Below are positions 9,782 to 18,960 of a stretch of 64,000 bases of DNA, in pieces (position 1 is the first letter of the stretch; the number at the start of each line of letters is the position of its first letter). A program made the position numbers and the translations under genes. The notes beneath the pieces are model-generated. The model made no database searches and was not told the DNA's origin. It saw only the letters and a list, made by a program, of their open reading frames with translations. Source of the DNA: Methyloceanibacter methanicus. GTDB lineage: Bacteria; Pseudomonadota; Alphaproteobacteria; Rhizobiales; Methyloligellaceae. Where the stretch lies: the NCBI RefSeq assembly GCF_001723285.1, contig NZ_LPWG01000014.1:1-64000 (forward strand), read 5' to 3'.

Positions 9782-10307
9782 TTACGCAACGCCACACAAA
9801 TGCGAATCAGCTCGGTGATACATTTAGTGAGAGTGGAGGCCGGTCTACGTGCAAGTTGTATTTGGCCACGGGACGCATTGAGCAGGCCCTTAGCCAACGG
9901 CATCTGGCGTCGACAGAAACACCCAGAGATCGGGGCACTTACGCGTGTTTGCCGAGCGAATGTGACTGTGACCGACAGAGGGAATAACAGGGAATTCGGG
10001 AGACACGTTCGCCTCTGACTGCCAGCACAGCCACGCAAGTCGTGGCTTTTGCGGTAGACCCAATCTCGACCCGGACCGCACTTGCACCGTTCTTGCCTTG
10101 GCGCAGGCGGAGCACGGCTCGACGGTTCAAGGCCAGATCTGCGGCTGCGAAGCTCCAGTGTTCATTGCATTGAGACACTATGGGCGCCTGGCTGGCGGGT
10201 CGTGTCACTGACGCCGAAATCCTCTCAGCGACACACCGTGATCTCATCGTCTAGCCATCCGTCTCCGCCATGGCGTGCGAATGCAAAACAGTGCGTGAGT
10301 TCGGTAC
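9782..10307. other. Non-coding stretch containing repeat R2
   Basis: No credible gene is seen in this 526-base interval. The only recognisable content is the dispersed repeat copy at 9975-10047. The remainder shows no homology I can name. Confidence 0.5.
9975..10047 (+). repeat. Dispersed intergenic repeat, copy R2
   Basis: This copy carries the end portion of the repeat seen at 189-413: an ACAGGGAATTC word, GAGACACGTTCGC, and the identical 20-base core at 10015-10034. A hairpin follows (AGCCAC 10029-10034 pairing with GTGGCT 10042-10047). It lies in direct orientation relative to R1, 9632 bases away. The two copies bracket the whole kdp-ptsN segment and the truncated ParB gene. Confidence 0.75.
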
Positions 10308-11552
10308 TTAGTTGGCCGCCCGTTTACCGACGATCTGATAGAGCGCGCCAACCGCCTCGCTGAGCTTGTCGGTGCCGTCGGGCGGTTGCGAGTTGGTCTG
10401 GACCGTGATCATCAAATTCTCGTCGGCGAACCAGACATACAGCGTCCGGTATCCCAGACTTTCGCCCTCGTAGAACCATTGTGCACCGAGCGGTCCGAGA
10501 ACTTTCTTGACCAATCCGAGTGCGAAGCCTCCGGGATCGTCGGCCGAGACATCCGCAATCGGCTCCCCGGTTTTCATCGAAACGAGCTTCGTCCACTCGG
10601 CCTGCTGCTCCGCCGGCACGGTCTTCCCCGCGAAGATCGCGCGTATCCAGCGATCCACGTCGCGGGGACTGGACACGCCGCCCCCGGCTGACTGCATCCA
10701 CGAGACGCTGTCTTCGCGTACGTCGCGCCCGATAAGCGGTGCGTTCCAGGTCGTCGTGCAACTGGGCTGATATTCGGCACAGGCCCCGTTTTCGAAATAG
10801 CCGTGCGACAGGCGTTGAAGGACCGACGACGGGTAGTGGCTCGGTTCGTAGAACGTCGAGGTGAGTCCATGTGGCGCGATCACGTATTTCTGCACGAGAT
10901 CGCGAAATGGCGTGCCGGCGGCCTTCTCGGCAATCATGCCTGCGAGAACGTAGTTCGTATTCGAGTAGTGATAGCCCTTTGTCACGGGCAGTTGGTTGGT
11001 GGGGCTTGGATAAGCGGCGTCGGCCAGCTCTTTCAGGGTCAGCGTGCGCGTCGGCTCGCTCGCCCACACCTCGGAGATCCACTCCGTCTCGGAGTAGTTG
11101 GGAATGCCGCTCGTCATGTTGAGAAGGCGGCGAACCGTGACGTGTCCCCATGCGGGATATTCTGGCAGCCATTTGCCGACCGTATCGTCGAGGGAGAGTT
11201 TGTTCGCCGCTTCGAGATTGAGGATCACAGCCGCGGTGAACGACTTCGATGTGCTCCCCATCTGGTAGAGCGTATCCTGGTCGACGGGCTTTGCGCCTGG
11301 GGCTCGTCCGATCGTACCGGCGAAGGCTTCAATCGCCGGTCCCGTGGCGCCGAAACTGATATAGGCCGCGATGCCCGTGACCTTTTCGGCCGGGGCGCGC
11401 GCCTCCACCCACGTATCGAGCGCCGCTTGAACTCTCGCGACCTGAGTGGGCTCCGGCTCGGCGGCAAGACCAGCCGTCGCAAGAACAAGACCAGCCGTCG
11501 CAAGAAGGGTTGCGCACACACTGGCGAGCCAAGCGATCGTCGAAGTCCTCAT
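10308..11552 (-). CDS. Serine hydrolase of the class C beta-lactamase / PBP4-like family
   Basis: This 414-residue protein has an N-terminal signal sequence (about 30 residues, ending near GLAAEPEP), so it is probably periplasmic or secreted. The SxxK catalytic motif appears as STSK, and the YxN motif as YSN in GYHYSNTNYVLAG. The third motif is less clear. Such proteins act as esterases, D-amino peptidases or penicillin-binding enzymes; the substrate cannot be told from sequence. The signal region contains a near-perfect short tandem repeat encoding TAGLVLATAGLAA. It stands alone between non-coding stretches. Confidence 0.85.
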   Translation of the reverse strand: MRTSTIAWLASVCATLLATAGLVLATAGLAAEPEPTQVARVQAALDTWVEARAPAEKVTGIAAYISFGATGPAIEAFAGTIGRAPGAKPVDQDTLYQMGSTSKSFTAAVILNLEAANKLSLDDTVGKWLPEYPAWGHVTVRRLLNMTSGIPNYSETEWISEVWASEPTRTLTLKELADAAYPSPTNQLPVTKGYHYSNTNYVLAGMIAEKAAGTPFRDLVQKYVIAPHGLTSTFYEPSHYPSSVLQRLSHGYFENGACAEYQPSCTTTWNAPLIGRDVREDSVSWMQSAGGGVSSPRDVDRWIRAIFAGKTVPAEQQAEWTKLVSMKTGEPIADVSADDPGGFALGLVKKVLGPLGAQWFYEGESLGYRTLYVWFADENLMITVQTNSQPPDGTDKLSEAVGALYQIVGKRAAN

Positions 11553-12202
11553 CTCAACTCTCCCAGCAGCGTCGCATCTCGCGGATTATAATACGTTGAG
11601 GGACACGGAGGGGAGACGGGAAGTGGGGCGGGGCGCGTCTGCTCTTCCGTGGTATTCGCACCTCCGCCCCCTCGGGCATGGCCAAGGCGTCGTCCACCTC
11701 GACGCAAGAATGTCTGACGGTGCTCTCAATTTTTGCGTGTCGAAGGAGCCATTGAGCCACGAGGAGGATGCCGGTCCTCCGATCGAACAGGGTTGCCTTC
11801 GTCCATCGCAGGGCGCGCGCTCCAACCAGCGACGGATCGAGGCCATAGCGTCGAATCCAGCCGCGCCTATTGTCGAGTGGTCAGGGGTTCAGGGGCGGCT
11901 CAAGACAGGGCCTAAGCTGTAGCAATTCTGTCATGAGACATATCTATAGGTTGTCTTCGTGACAGTTTGTCCTTTCAAGCTGGAATCCCCCGAGAGCCCC
12001 GGCCCCAAGCGACCGGGGCTCGTTTCACTTTGGGTCGCCGTAAGCAGTGTGCCGTAGCGATGCAGCACCGAAACGAATTGCAGCAGCGGGCCGCTACGGA
12101 ACAGCACAAGTTTTGATTTGTACGACTGCTTCTATGCCTATCTGTGGCAGCAGGAGGGCAACATGCGCGAGCGGATCAGAGAACCAGAGGGAGACCGTAG
12201 AC
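11553..12202. other. Non-coding stretch
   Basis: Apart from the hairpin at 11994-12021, I see nothing recognisable in this 650-base interval. Small open frames here have no family features. Confidence 0.45.
11994..12021 (+). terminator. Possible intrinsic terminator hairpin
   Basis: A perfect nine-base stem (GAGCCCCGG 11994-12002 with CCGGGGCTC 12013-12021) has a ten-base loop and is followed by GTTTCACTTT. The trailing T-run is weak. No gene on the plus strand ends just upstream, so its role is uncertain. Confidence 0.45.
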
Positions 12203-12493
12203 GTGGCCAGGCGTGACAAAGATGCTCCGAAAGTACAGGGGACTGCCGATTGGTTTGAGCCAAAGGATGGTGACGCCGGTAGCGCGCCGGCTTCAGGCTC
12301 AACAGCCAGGGCAGCCGCACCTAGGAGGACCCTGCTGCGGTTGCTGGATTACGCCATTGAGGAGGGCAGGCGGCACCAACTGACCACCTTCGTTCAACGC
12401 CTCGAAGAGGCGGAAATTGCGCTCGTCGAATCCACGGCGATGCGGAGCAACGGCGATGACCAGTCGGAGCCGTCTTCAGACAGACTGAACTAA
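12203..12493 (+). CDS. Small hypothetical protein
   Basis: I do not recognise this protein. From the GTG at 12203 it would be 96 residues, with an AGAGGGAG ribosome site about 10 bases upstream. The N-terminal half is polar and low in complexity (alanine, glycine, serine). The C-terminal half, from TLLRLLDYAIEEGRRH to VQRLEEAEIALVES, looks like one or two amphipathic helices. The frame is open further upstream without a better start. It is convergent with the XRE regulator, 13 bases away. Confidence 0.5.
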   Translation: MARRDKDAPKVQGTADWFEPKDGDAGSAPASGSTARAAAPRRTLLRLLDYAIEEGRRHQLTTFVQRLEEAEIALVESTAMRSNGDDQSEPSSDRLN

Positions 12494-12506
12494 GCGTGGC
12501 TTGCAA

Positions 12507-12905
12507 TCACTGCTTGTTCCGGGCTTTTCGCCGTTCCCTCTCCGCAATGTTCTCGACCACATCCGCGATCGCACGCCGAACGTCCGTATCGTCGACATCG
12601 GCGAAGGCGCGAGCCAAACGCACCGCCTGGGCGTTTGAAAGATAGTCTGGGAGCGCGGACTGGCTGTCACCGTCGCTTTCCGTGCCGTCGAACAGCGCTG
12701 CTATGGGAGCTGCGAGCAACTGGGCGATTTGCAGGAGCCGGCTGGCTCCAATGCGGTTCGTGCCATTCTCATATTTTTGGACTTGCTGAAATGTCAGCCC
12801 AAGCTGATCGGCTAGGGCCGTCTGCGACATGTTCAAGACCAGCCGGCGGGCCCGGATGTTGCGCCCGACAACGGCGTCAGTCTCACAGGCTGATCGCTTG
12901 CTCAT
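12507..12905 (-). CDS. XRE-family helix-turn-helix transcriptional regulator
   Basis: This 132-residue protein has a Cro/CI-type helix-turn-helix near residues 15-70: IRARRLVLNMSQTALADQ, then LTFQQVQKYENGTNRIG. This version is very common in Rhizobiales. A C-terminal region of helices with NAQAVRLARAFADV follows and ends in a basic tail. The ATG at 12905 begins MSKRSACET and fits the family better than the longer frame starting at 12953. Targets are unknown. It is transcribed toward the small hypothetical gene and divergently from the AraC regulator. Confidence 0.85.
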   Translation of the reverse strand: MSKRSACETDAVVGRNIRARRLVLNMSQTALADQLGLTFQQVQKYENGTNRIGASRLLQIAQLLAAPIAALFDGTESDGDSQSALPDYLSNAQAVRLARAFADVDDTDVRRAIADVVENIAERERRKARNKQ

Positions 12906-13041
12906 TTTCCACCCATTCGCTGTCCAATGTGCAGCACCTGTGCTGGGAGCCATATGCTGACACTTGTCATATTCCTATGCGCACGCCATCCTTCTCGGCT
13001 TGGCAGGCTGACTATTTCGGCTTAACAGGAGGGCGGATGTC

Positions 13042-14001
13042 GTGAGAGCGGTCTTTTGCACAAAGGATGTGCACCCACGTGACCGATTCGAGGGGTGGCG
13101 GGCGGCCGTATGCGACGCCGTCGTACCGCACAACAGCGTTCCTAGGGAGCATCACAGCTTCACCGGCGATCTCGAAGCTGGATCGGTCGGCTCCCTCGAC
13201 GTCTGGCGGTTGTCGTGTTCCGCTGTGAACTTCAATCACGAGGATCGACACATCGCCAACACGGCCCCGAATCACCTGTTCGTGTTCCGCCTGACGCACG
13301 GACTCCTCGCAGTAGAACAGAACGGTCGGGAAGCCGTTCTCCGTTCAGGGCATTTTGCTTTGATCGATCCGATGATTCCCTACAGCGGTACCTTGGCCGA
13401 CAACTCGGATCTCTTGGTCCTGAGCGTGCCGCGCGCCGAAGTTGAGGCGCGCATTGGAAGGCGCGCCGATCTTGGTGCGCGGTCCAGTGCCGAGCACGGC
13501 AGTCTCGCATCGTCATACTTGACCGCGATGACCGTGCATGAGGGTCAGCTTAGTCCGGTTGCCGAGGACATGGTCGAGAGACAATGCCTGGATCTCGTGG
13601 CTCTCGCCGTTTGTGAGATGGCAGGGGCACCCTGCAAGTCCTCGCGAGCCTCGCTAGTCCTACGAATCCGGTCCGCAGTTGAGTCACTGATGAGGAACCC
13701 CGGTCTTAGAGTCTCGGATATTGCAACAGCAGCCGGCGTGAGCGTGCGGCACGCCAACGCCGTACTGGCCGCTGAGCAGGGTACCTCGCTCAGCCGGTTA
13801 CTTGCGACAATGCGCTTGGATCGCTGCAGAAAAGCCCTCGAAAACGCAGCGCTCGCTGAACGCTCCGTGAGCGAGATTGCATACTCCTGGGGGTTTTCGG
13901 ACCTTACGCATTTCGGTCGAGTGTTTCGGGCAGCTTATGGCGTGCCTCCCAGGACGTATCGCCAATCTTGCAGAGCGGGCACGCACCCCAACGTAGACTG
14001 A
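13042..14001 (+). CDS. AraC-family transcriptional regulator
   Basis: This 319-residue protein has an N-terminal AraC-binding-like sensor domain and a C-terminal AraC DNA-binding domain. The second domain holds two helix-turn-helices: VSDIATAAGVSVRHANAVL and VSEIAYSWGFSDLTHFGRVF, followed by GVPPRTYRQ. The start is a GTG at 13042 with AGGAGGG about 10 bases upstream; the nearby ATG at 13037 hits a stop after one codon. The inducer is unknown. The gene converges on the RND efflux operon, which it might control, though nothing in the sequence proves that. Confidence 0.9.
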   Translation: MRAVFCTKDVHPRDRFEGWRAAVCDAVVPHNSVPREHHSFTGDLEAGSVGSLDVWRLSCSAVNFNHEDRHIANTAPNHLFVFRLTHGLLAVEQNGREAVLRSGHFALIDPMIPYSGTLADNSDLLVLSVPRAEVEARIGRRADLGARSSAEHGSLASSYLTAMTVHEGQLSPVAEDMVERQCLDLVALAVCEMAGAPCKSSRASLVLRIRSAVESLMRNPGLRVSDIATAAGVSVRHANAVLAAEQGTSLSRLLATMRLDRCRKALENAALAERSVSEIAYSWGFSDLTHFGRVFRAAYGVPPRTYRQSCRAGTHPNVD

Positions 14002-14157
14002 GGCGCCGAATGTCAGCCGGGTCAGGGCGGCGGCATCGGCTGCCGCACAAAGCCTGGGGCCTGCTACATTCTCCGCGACTGCGAGCCGATAACGTGACAA
14101 GGCCCTCTTCACCAGTCAGCCAAGGATGTCGGGAAGGCCCCAGCGCGCTAGCTCGGC

Positions 14158-15209
14158 TCACCTCACCACGCGCTCTCCCTCCTTCAGTCCACTGAGAACC
14201 TCCCTGCGGCCATCATCGGAGAGTTGTCCCGTCGTGACCATACGCTGGCCGATCTGTCCGTCGCTTGCCACGGTCACGAACTCCAGCTGGCCGATGCCCT
14301 TCACAGCATCCGCAGGCACAAGAAGCCGGGCGCGTTCACCTGCCGGAACCGCTATGCGGGCAAACATGCCAGCAAGTGCGGCCGTATCGCTCGGCAGGCG
14401 AACCTTCACGAGGAGCGTGCGTGCGCCAGGCTCGGCATAGGGGACGATCTCGTCAATTTGCCCCGACAGTGTGTCCTGAAGGGCCGGTATCTCGACCCGC
14501 AAGACATCGCCGGTCTTCAGGTTCAACGCCAAAGACTCGCGTACCGGCGCCTCGACGCGCAGCGCCAGGGGGTCGTAGAGCCGCAAAAGCGATTGGCCCG
14601 GTGTGGCAGTATCACCGGGTTCCGCCAGCCGGTCGACCACTCGACCTGCGACCGGAGCCAGAATCTCCGTGAAGGACAAAGCCGTCTGCGCCTCGTTGAG
14701 GTCTTGCTTCAGGCGATCGACCTGAGCCTCGGCAACCCGCAGATTGGACACCGCTTGATCGAAACGTTGTTGCGTGGAAACCCCACGCTCCAGCAGCTGC
14801 TCAGTGCGGGTAAGCTCTTGGCGGGCGAGGTCACGTTGGGCTTCGCCCGCCTTGAGCGCCTCGCGCGCCTGCTGCACGCGGGCCATGAGGTCGCGCGCGT
14901 CAAGGGTTACCAGGATATCGCCCTTCGCGACTTCGTCGCCCGCCACGACGTGTACGTCCTCGATCCGTGCCAGGATGCGTGCCGCAACGGTCGTCCGCCG
15001 CGCCGACTCGACGGCACCGCTCGCCCACTCGACCGAGGCGCAAGCACCCGCTCCACGACAGCCGTCTTGGCGCCGCTCGGGAGTTCGACGCCGACGGTCT
15101 CGATCTCTCCAGGTGGGATCTTCTCCTCGAACCAGCCGGAAAGCCACGCGACAGCGAGCAGAATGCCAACAAGGATAACGAGTCCCGGAACCGCTTTGCG
15201 AAGGGTCAT
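14158..15209 (-). CDS. RND efflux periplasmic adaptor (membrane fusion protein; one apparent frameshift)
   Basis: This adaptor links an inner-membrane RND pump to an outer-membrane channel. The N-terminus (from 15209) has a membrane anchor, LVILVGILLAVAWLSGWF. The body has the split lipoyl domain, a coiled-coil hairpin (EAQRDLARQELTRTEQLLER) and the beta-barrel ending ELFVT-like in QLEFVTVASDG. The frame breaks at about 15036-15040, where GCGCCTCG stands for an expected GCGGCCTCG. Restored, the protein is about 350 residues. Its start overlaps the stop of the upstream pump gene (ATGA), so the two are co-translated. Confidence 0.88.
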
Positions 15210-18200
15210 TGGGCCATCTCTTTGTTGCCGCCCGCGGGCAGGCCGTGATTGGGTTTGTCGCGATACACCAGGAAATAGGTTACGGGCACGACGAGAAGCG
15301 TGAAGGCAGTCGAAACCAGCAAGCCGAAAATCAGCGCCCAGGCAAGGCCGGAGAAGACCGGATCAAGCGTGATCGGCACCGCCGCCAGCATTGCCGTTCC
15401 CGCGGTCAGCAGGATCGCTCGAGTCCGCACCGCGCCGGCCTGGAGCAGGGCTTCCCGCAAATTCGTCCCGCGCGCCAGGGCGATATGGAGAAATTCAATC
15501 AAGAGGATCGCGTTACGCACTGCGATGCCTGAAACCGCGATCATTCCGATCATCGCGGTCGCCGTAAAGAACGTGGGGTTCAGGTAACTGCCGATCGGAC
15601 CGCCGCTCAGGGCATTCAACAGCCAGAAGCCGGGCATGATGCCGATCAGCGTCAAGGGGATCGAAATCATCAGGATCAGCGGCATCGCGTAGCTCGCGGT
15701 CTGATAGACGAGAATGAGGTAGATGCCGATGAGCGCCACCCCGAAGGCGATACCGAGATCGCGGAAAACGTCGACGGTAATCTTCAACTCGCCTTCTCCG
15801 ATCCACCGCACTTCGATCCCCGGCGGCAAGGCCCAGGGAAGGCCGCCACCGTTGACGAGGTACGTGCGTCCCAAAAGCGGCCGCGGCTTGCCGCCGGGTT
15901 CCGCCGCGTTTGTGCTTCCAAGATCGGAGACCACATCCGCGACGATTGCCGCCGGCGCGCGGCCAACAGACTCGGCATAGACGAACGCGACGGGTTTCAG
16001 ATCCTTGTGGTAGATCGCCTTCTCGTTCGAAAGCGTGTGAAAAGCGCCCAGTTCACCCAGTCGAACGATGGGAACCGGCGCATCGCGGACGCCGCCGCGT
16101 TCGCGTATCTTGGCGATGCCGGCCCGGCCCTTGACTGTCATGCCCCGCAGAGGTGCAAGTCCGGAACGCGTATCGCGAGGCAGCCGCAGGCGGATATTCA
16201 ACGGTTTCGCCTCGCCCGGCTCATGCATCCGGGCGGCATCGTAACCCGAGAGCGCCATCGTGACCGTCTTGGCGACATCCTCCGCCGCCACGCCCGACAG
16301 CGCCGCCTTCTCCTGGTCCACCACGAACAGATAGCGTTCCGAGTCGTCCTCCACGGTCGTGTCCACATCGGAAACGCCCGGCTCGGCGCGCAGCCGTGCT
16401 TCCACGGCGCGCGCTGCCTCCCGCACCTTTGCGTAGGGTGTTCCCGGCGCACCGTAGACCTCCGCCGTCACCGTAGCCAATACGGGCGGGCCAGGCGGGA
16501 CTTCGATGACTTTGATACGCGTCCCTTCAGCGCCGGCGATCCCTTCCAGATCCTTGCGCAGCCTCAGCGCAATCTCGTGTGACTGCATCTCGCGGTCACG
16601 CTTGCCCACGAGGTTCACGCGAATGTCCGCCACGTTCGCGCCATTGCGCAAATAGTAGTGTCGAACCAAGCCGTTGAAATCCATCGGCGAGGCAAGTCCG
16701 CTGTAGAGCGTGACGTCCGTGACCTCCGGCGCGCGCCGCAGGACTTCCGCCAAGCGCCGGGCGATGGCATCAGTCCGTTCCAGGGTCGTGCCTTCCGGAG
16801 GATCGATCAGGACCTGGAGTTCGTTCTTGTTGTCGAAGGGCAGCATTTTGAGCGGGACGGCCCGCATCGCAGCGAGAAACGCCGCCCCGAGGAACAGGGC
16901 CAGAGTGAGCGCCAGAAGCGTCCACGTCTTCGCGCGGCTGTCGAGCAATGGTCCGAGCGTCGCGGCGTATGCACGATAGAGCCTTGGGGGAATCTCCGCC
17001 CCTTCCTCGGCGTTGCTTTCTCCCGCGGTGCCCTTCAGCATTCTGTACGCGAGCCAGGGCGTTATGGTGATGGCGACCAGCATCGACATGAGCATGGCGA
17101 CCGGGACGTTAAGCGCCATCGGCCGCATGTAGGGGCCCATCATTCCGGTGATCAGCATCATCGGTAGAAAAGAGACGATGACGGCGAGCGTGGCCATCAC
17201 GATTGGCGGAAGGACCTCATTGACCGCGGAGCGAACCGCATCCAGTGCGGACTGCCTCCTCATGGCGAGGTGCCGGTGGATGTTCTCCACGCCGACAATG
17301 GAGTCGTCGACAACCAGACCAAGCGACAGGATCAACGCGAACAACGTGACGCGGTTGATGGTGTAGCCCGCCCCGTAGTTGATTATCAGAGTCAGGGCAA
17401 ACGTGATCGGCACCGCCGCTGCGACGACCAGGCCCGCGCGCCATCCCAGACTGTAGGCGATCAGCCCGACCACGATGACGATGGCAACCGTGAGCGCCTC
17501 AAGCAGTTCGTTGACTTTGTCATTCGCAGTTTCGCCGTAGTCGCGCGTGATGCGATAGTGCACGCCTTCCGGAAGATGCGTCTTGGCAAGCTCGGCCAGG
17601 CGATCCCTTATTCGCTCGGAAACCCAGACCGCATTTGCGCCTTTCTGCTTGGCGATCGCGATGTGCACGGCGGGAAAGAAGTCATCCCCGATGTCGTTGC
17701 CGCCGTCCGCGGGACCGAAGCCGATCCAGCTATAGCTCGTCCGCTCCTCCGGCCCGTCAACAACGCGGGCAACGTCCCGCAGAAGTACGGGCGTTCCGTC
17801 GACGACGTTGACGACCGTATTCTTCAGCTGTTCCGCGTTGCTGAAGAGCCTGCCCGCGTCAACCGTGAAATTCTGGTCAAGATAGTCGAAGCTGCCCGCC
17901 GGCTGGCGCACATTGGAGACACCGAGAGCGTAGGCAACATCGAGTGGAGAGGTGCGCCGCGCAGACAATGAGTCGGGCTGGAGTTCGACCCGAACGACAC
18001 GGGGCCGGCCTCCGACTATTTCGGTGCGATTCGTATCTTCGATCGCCTGAAGCTCGATCTCCAACTCTTCGGCGATACGCCGGAGCGCATGATCGTCGAC
18101 TTGATCGGGCCGTTCGCTCCATAAGGTCGCAATGACGATCGGCACATCGTCGATCTCGAGAGGCTTGACGACCCAGCTGGTGACATCGGGAGGGATCGAA

Positions 18201-18598
18201 TCCGTGTTGGAGAAGATCTTGTTGTAGATCTTGACGAGGCTGGCCTCCCGATTTTCCCCGACAAAGAAGCGCACCGTGACGATGGCCCGTCCGGGATACG
18301 AGGCCGAGTAAACATGCTCGACACCGTCGATCTGCATGAGGAGCTTCTCAAGCGGCGTCGCGATTTGCCGCTCGATTTCTTCCACCGGCAGGCCGGGGGC
18401 GGAGACGACGACGTCGGCCAACGGCACGACGATCTGCGGTTCTTCCTCGCGGGGCGTCAAATAGATGGCGGCGGCGCCGGCAATGAGCGCCACGACGATC
18501 AAGAGCGGTGCAAGGTTGGTCCGCAGAAAGAGATCAACGACGCGCGCAAAAAATGACGGAGAATCGCCCTTTGTCGGTTCGGAAGACGGCGCGTCCAT
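15206..18598 (-). CDS. RND-family efflux pump inner-membrane permease
   Basis: This 1130-residue protein is a proton-driven tripartite efflux pump subunit. It shows the RND architecture: an N-terminal helix, a large periplasmic domain (PGLPVEEIERQIATPLEKLL), helices 2-6 with LILSLGLVVDDSIVGVENI in the helix 4 region, a second periplasmic loop and C-terminal helices. The substrate is unknown, and metal-specific residues are not obvious. It is the first gene of the operon and overlaps the adaptor by four bases. No outer-membrane factor gene is adjacent. An inverted repeat lies 30 bases upstream of its start. Confidence 0.93.
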   Translation of the reverse strand: MDAPSSEPTKGDSPSFFARVVDLFLRTNLAPLLIVVALIAGAAAIYLTPREEEPQIVVPLADVVVSAPGLPVEEIERQIATPLEKLLMQIDGVEHVYSASYPGRAIVTVRFFVGENREASLVKIYNKIFSNTDSIPPDVTSWVVKPLEIDDVPIVIATLWSERPDQVDDHALRRIAEELEIELQAIEDTNRTEIVGGRPRVVRVELQPDSLSARRTSPLDVAYALGVSNVRQPAGSFDYLDQNFTVDAGRLFSNAEQLKNTVVNVVDGTPVLLRDVARVVDGPEERTSYSWIGFGPADGGNDIGDDFFPAVHIAIAKQKGANAVWVSERIRDRLAELAKTHLPEGVHYRITRDYGETANDKVNELLEALTVAIVIVVGLIAYSLGWRAGLVVAAAVPITFALTLIINYGAGYTINRVTLFALILSLGLVVDDSIVGVENIHRHLAMRRQSALDAVRSAVNEVLPPIVMATLAVIVSFLPMMLITGMMGPYMRPMALNVPVAMLMSMLVAITITPWLAYRMLKGTAGESNAEEGAEIPPRLYRAYAATLGPLLDSRAKTWTLLALTLALFLGAAFLAAMRAVPLKMLPFDNKNELQVLIDPPEGTTLERTDAIARRLAEVLRRAPEVTDVTLYSGLASPMDFNGLVRHYYLRNGANVADIRVNLVGKRDREMQSHEIALRLRKDLEGIAGAEGTRIKVIEVPPGPPVLATVTAEVYGAPGTPYAKVREAARAVEARLRAEPGVSDVDTTVEDDSERYLFVVDQEKAALSGVAAEDVAKTVTMALSGYDAARMHEPGEAKPLNIRLRLPRDTRSGLAPLRGMTVKGRAGIAKIRERGGVRDAPVPIVRLGELGAFHTLSNEKAIYHKDLKPVAFVYAESVGRAPAAIVADVVSDLGSTNAAEPGGKPRPLLGRTYLVNGGGLPWALPPGIEVRWIGEGELKITVDVFRDLGIAFGVALIGIYLILVYQTASYAMPLILMISIPLTLIGIMPGFWLLNALSGGPIGSYLNPTFFTATAMIGMIAVSGIAVRNAILLIEFLHIALARGTNLREALLQAGAVRTRAILLTAGTAMLAAVPITLDPVFSGLAWALIFGLLVSTAFTLLVVPVTYFLVYRDKPNHGLPAGGNKEMAQ

Positions 18599-18627
18599 GT
18601 CGAATCAACAGCACTCCCAGAGCACGT

Positions 18628-18650
18628 GAACAGCCCGACTCCGGCTGTTC
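18628..18650. promoter_or_regulatory. Inverted repeat upstream of RND operon, candidate operator
   Basis: A perfect 8-base inverted repeat (GAACAGCC 18628-18635 and GGCTGTTC 18643-18650) with a seven-base spacer lies 30 bases upstream of the pump start codon. The arrangement resembles a dimeric repressor site. The regulator is unknown. It could also be an RNA hairpin in the leader. Confidence 0.4.
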
Positions 18651-18900
18651 GCCAGTTCCGTTTACAGGACCTAGCTTATTATGCGCTGGGCGGGCAATGC
18701 ATTGCCAAAGATTCACCTAGGGATTGTCGATGTCATGGGCCTGATTGTCCGAATGTCCGCTTGGGGTCAAAGGCTGACGCAAAATTAGCCCGCGGCACGA
18801 CGGATTCTTGCCAGAAGCAGTCATCAGGTCCGTGGTCCTGAATGCCTGCTCAACATCAATCCGGGAAATTCGGTCAGGCGACGTCAGTCTTCAGACTTAT

Positions 18901-18936
18901 AGGCAGACAGGCCCATGTAGGCAGACAGGCCCATGT
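18901..18936. repeat. Perfect 18-base tandem duplication
   Basis: Two identical 18-base units (AGGCAGACAGGCCCATGT) lie head to tail at 18901-18918 and 18919-18936, just beyond the 3' end of the LysR gene. The rest of 18651-18960 is non-coding with nothing recognisable. Confidence 0.85.
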
Positions 18937-18960
18937 CCCGTCGACGGCCAATCTGCCTGC

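Noticed and set aside
11446..11922. Open frame of 158 codons after the serine hydrolase
   Set aside because: It starts inside the hydrolase on the opposite strand, has no ribosome site and no coding-like composition.
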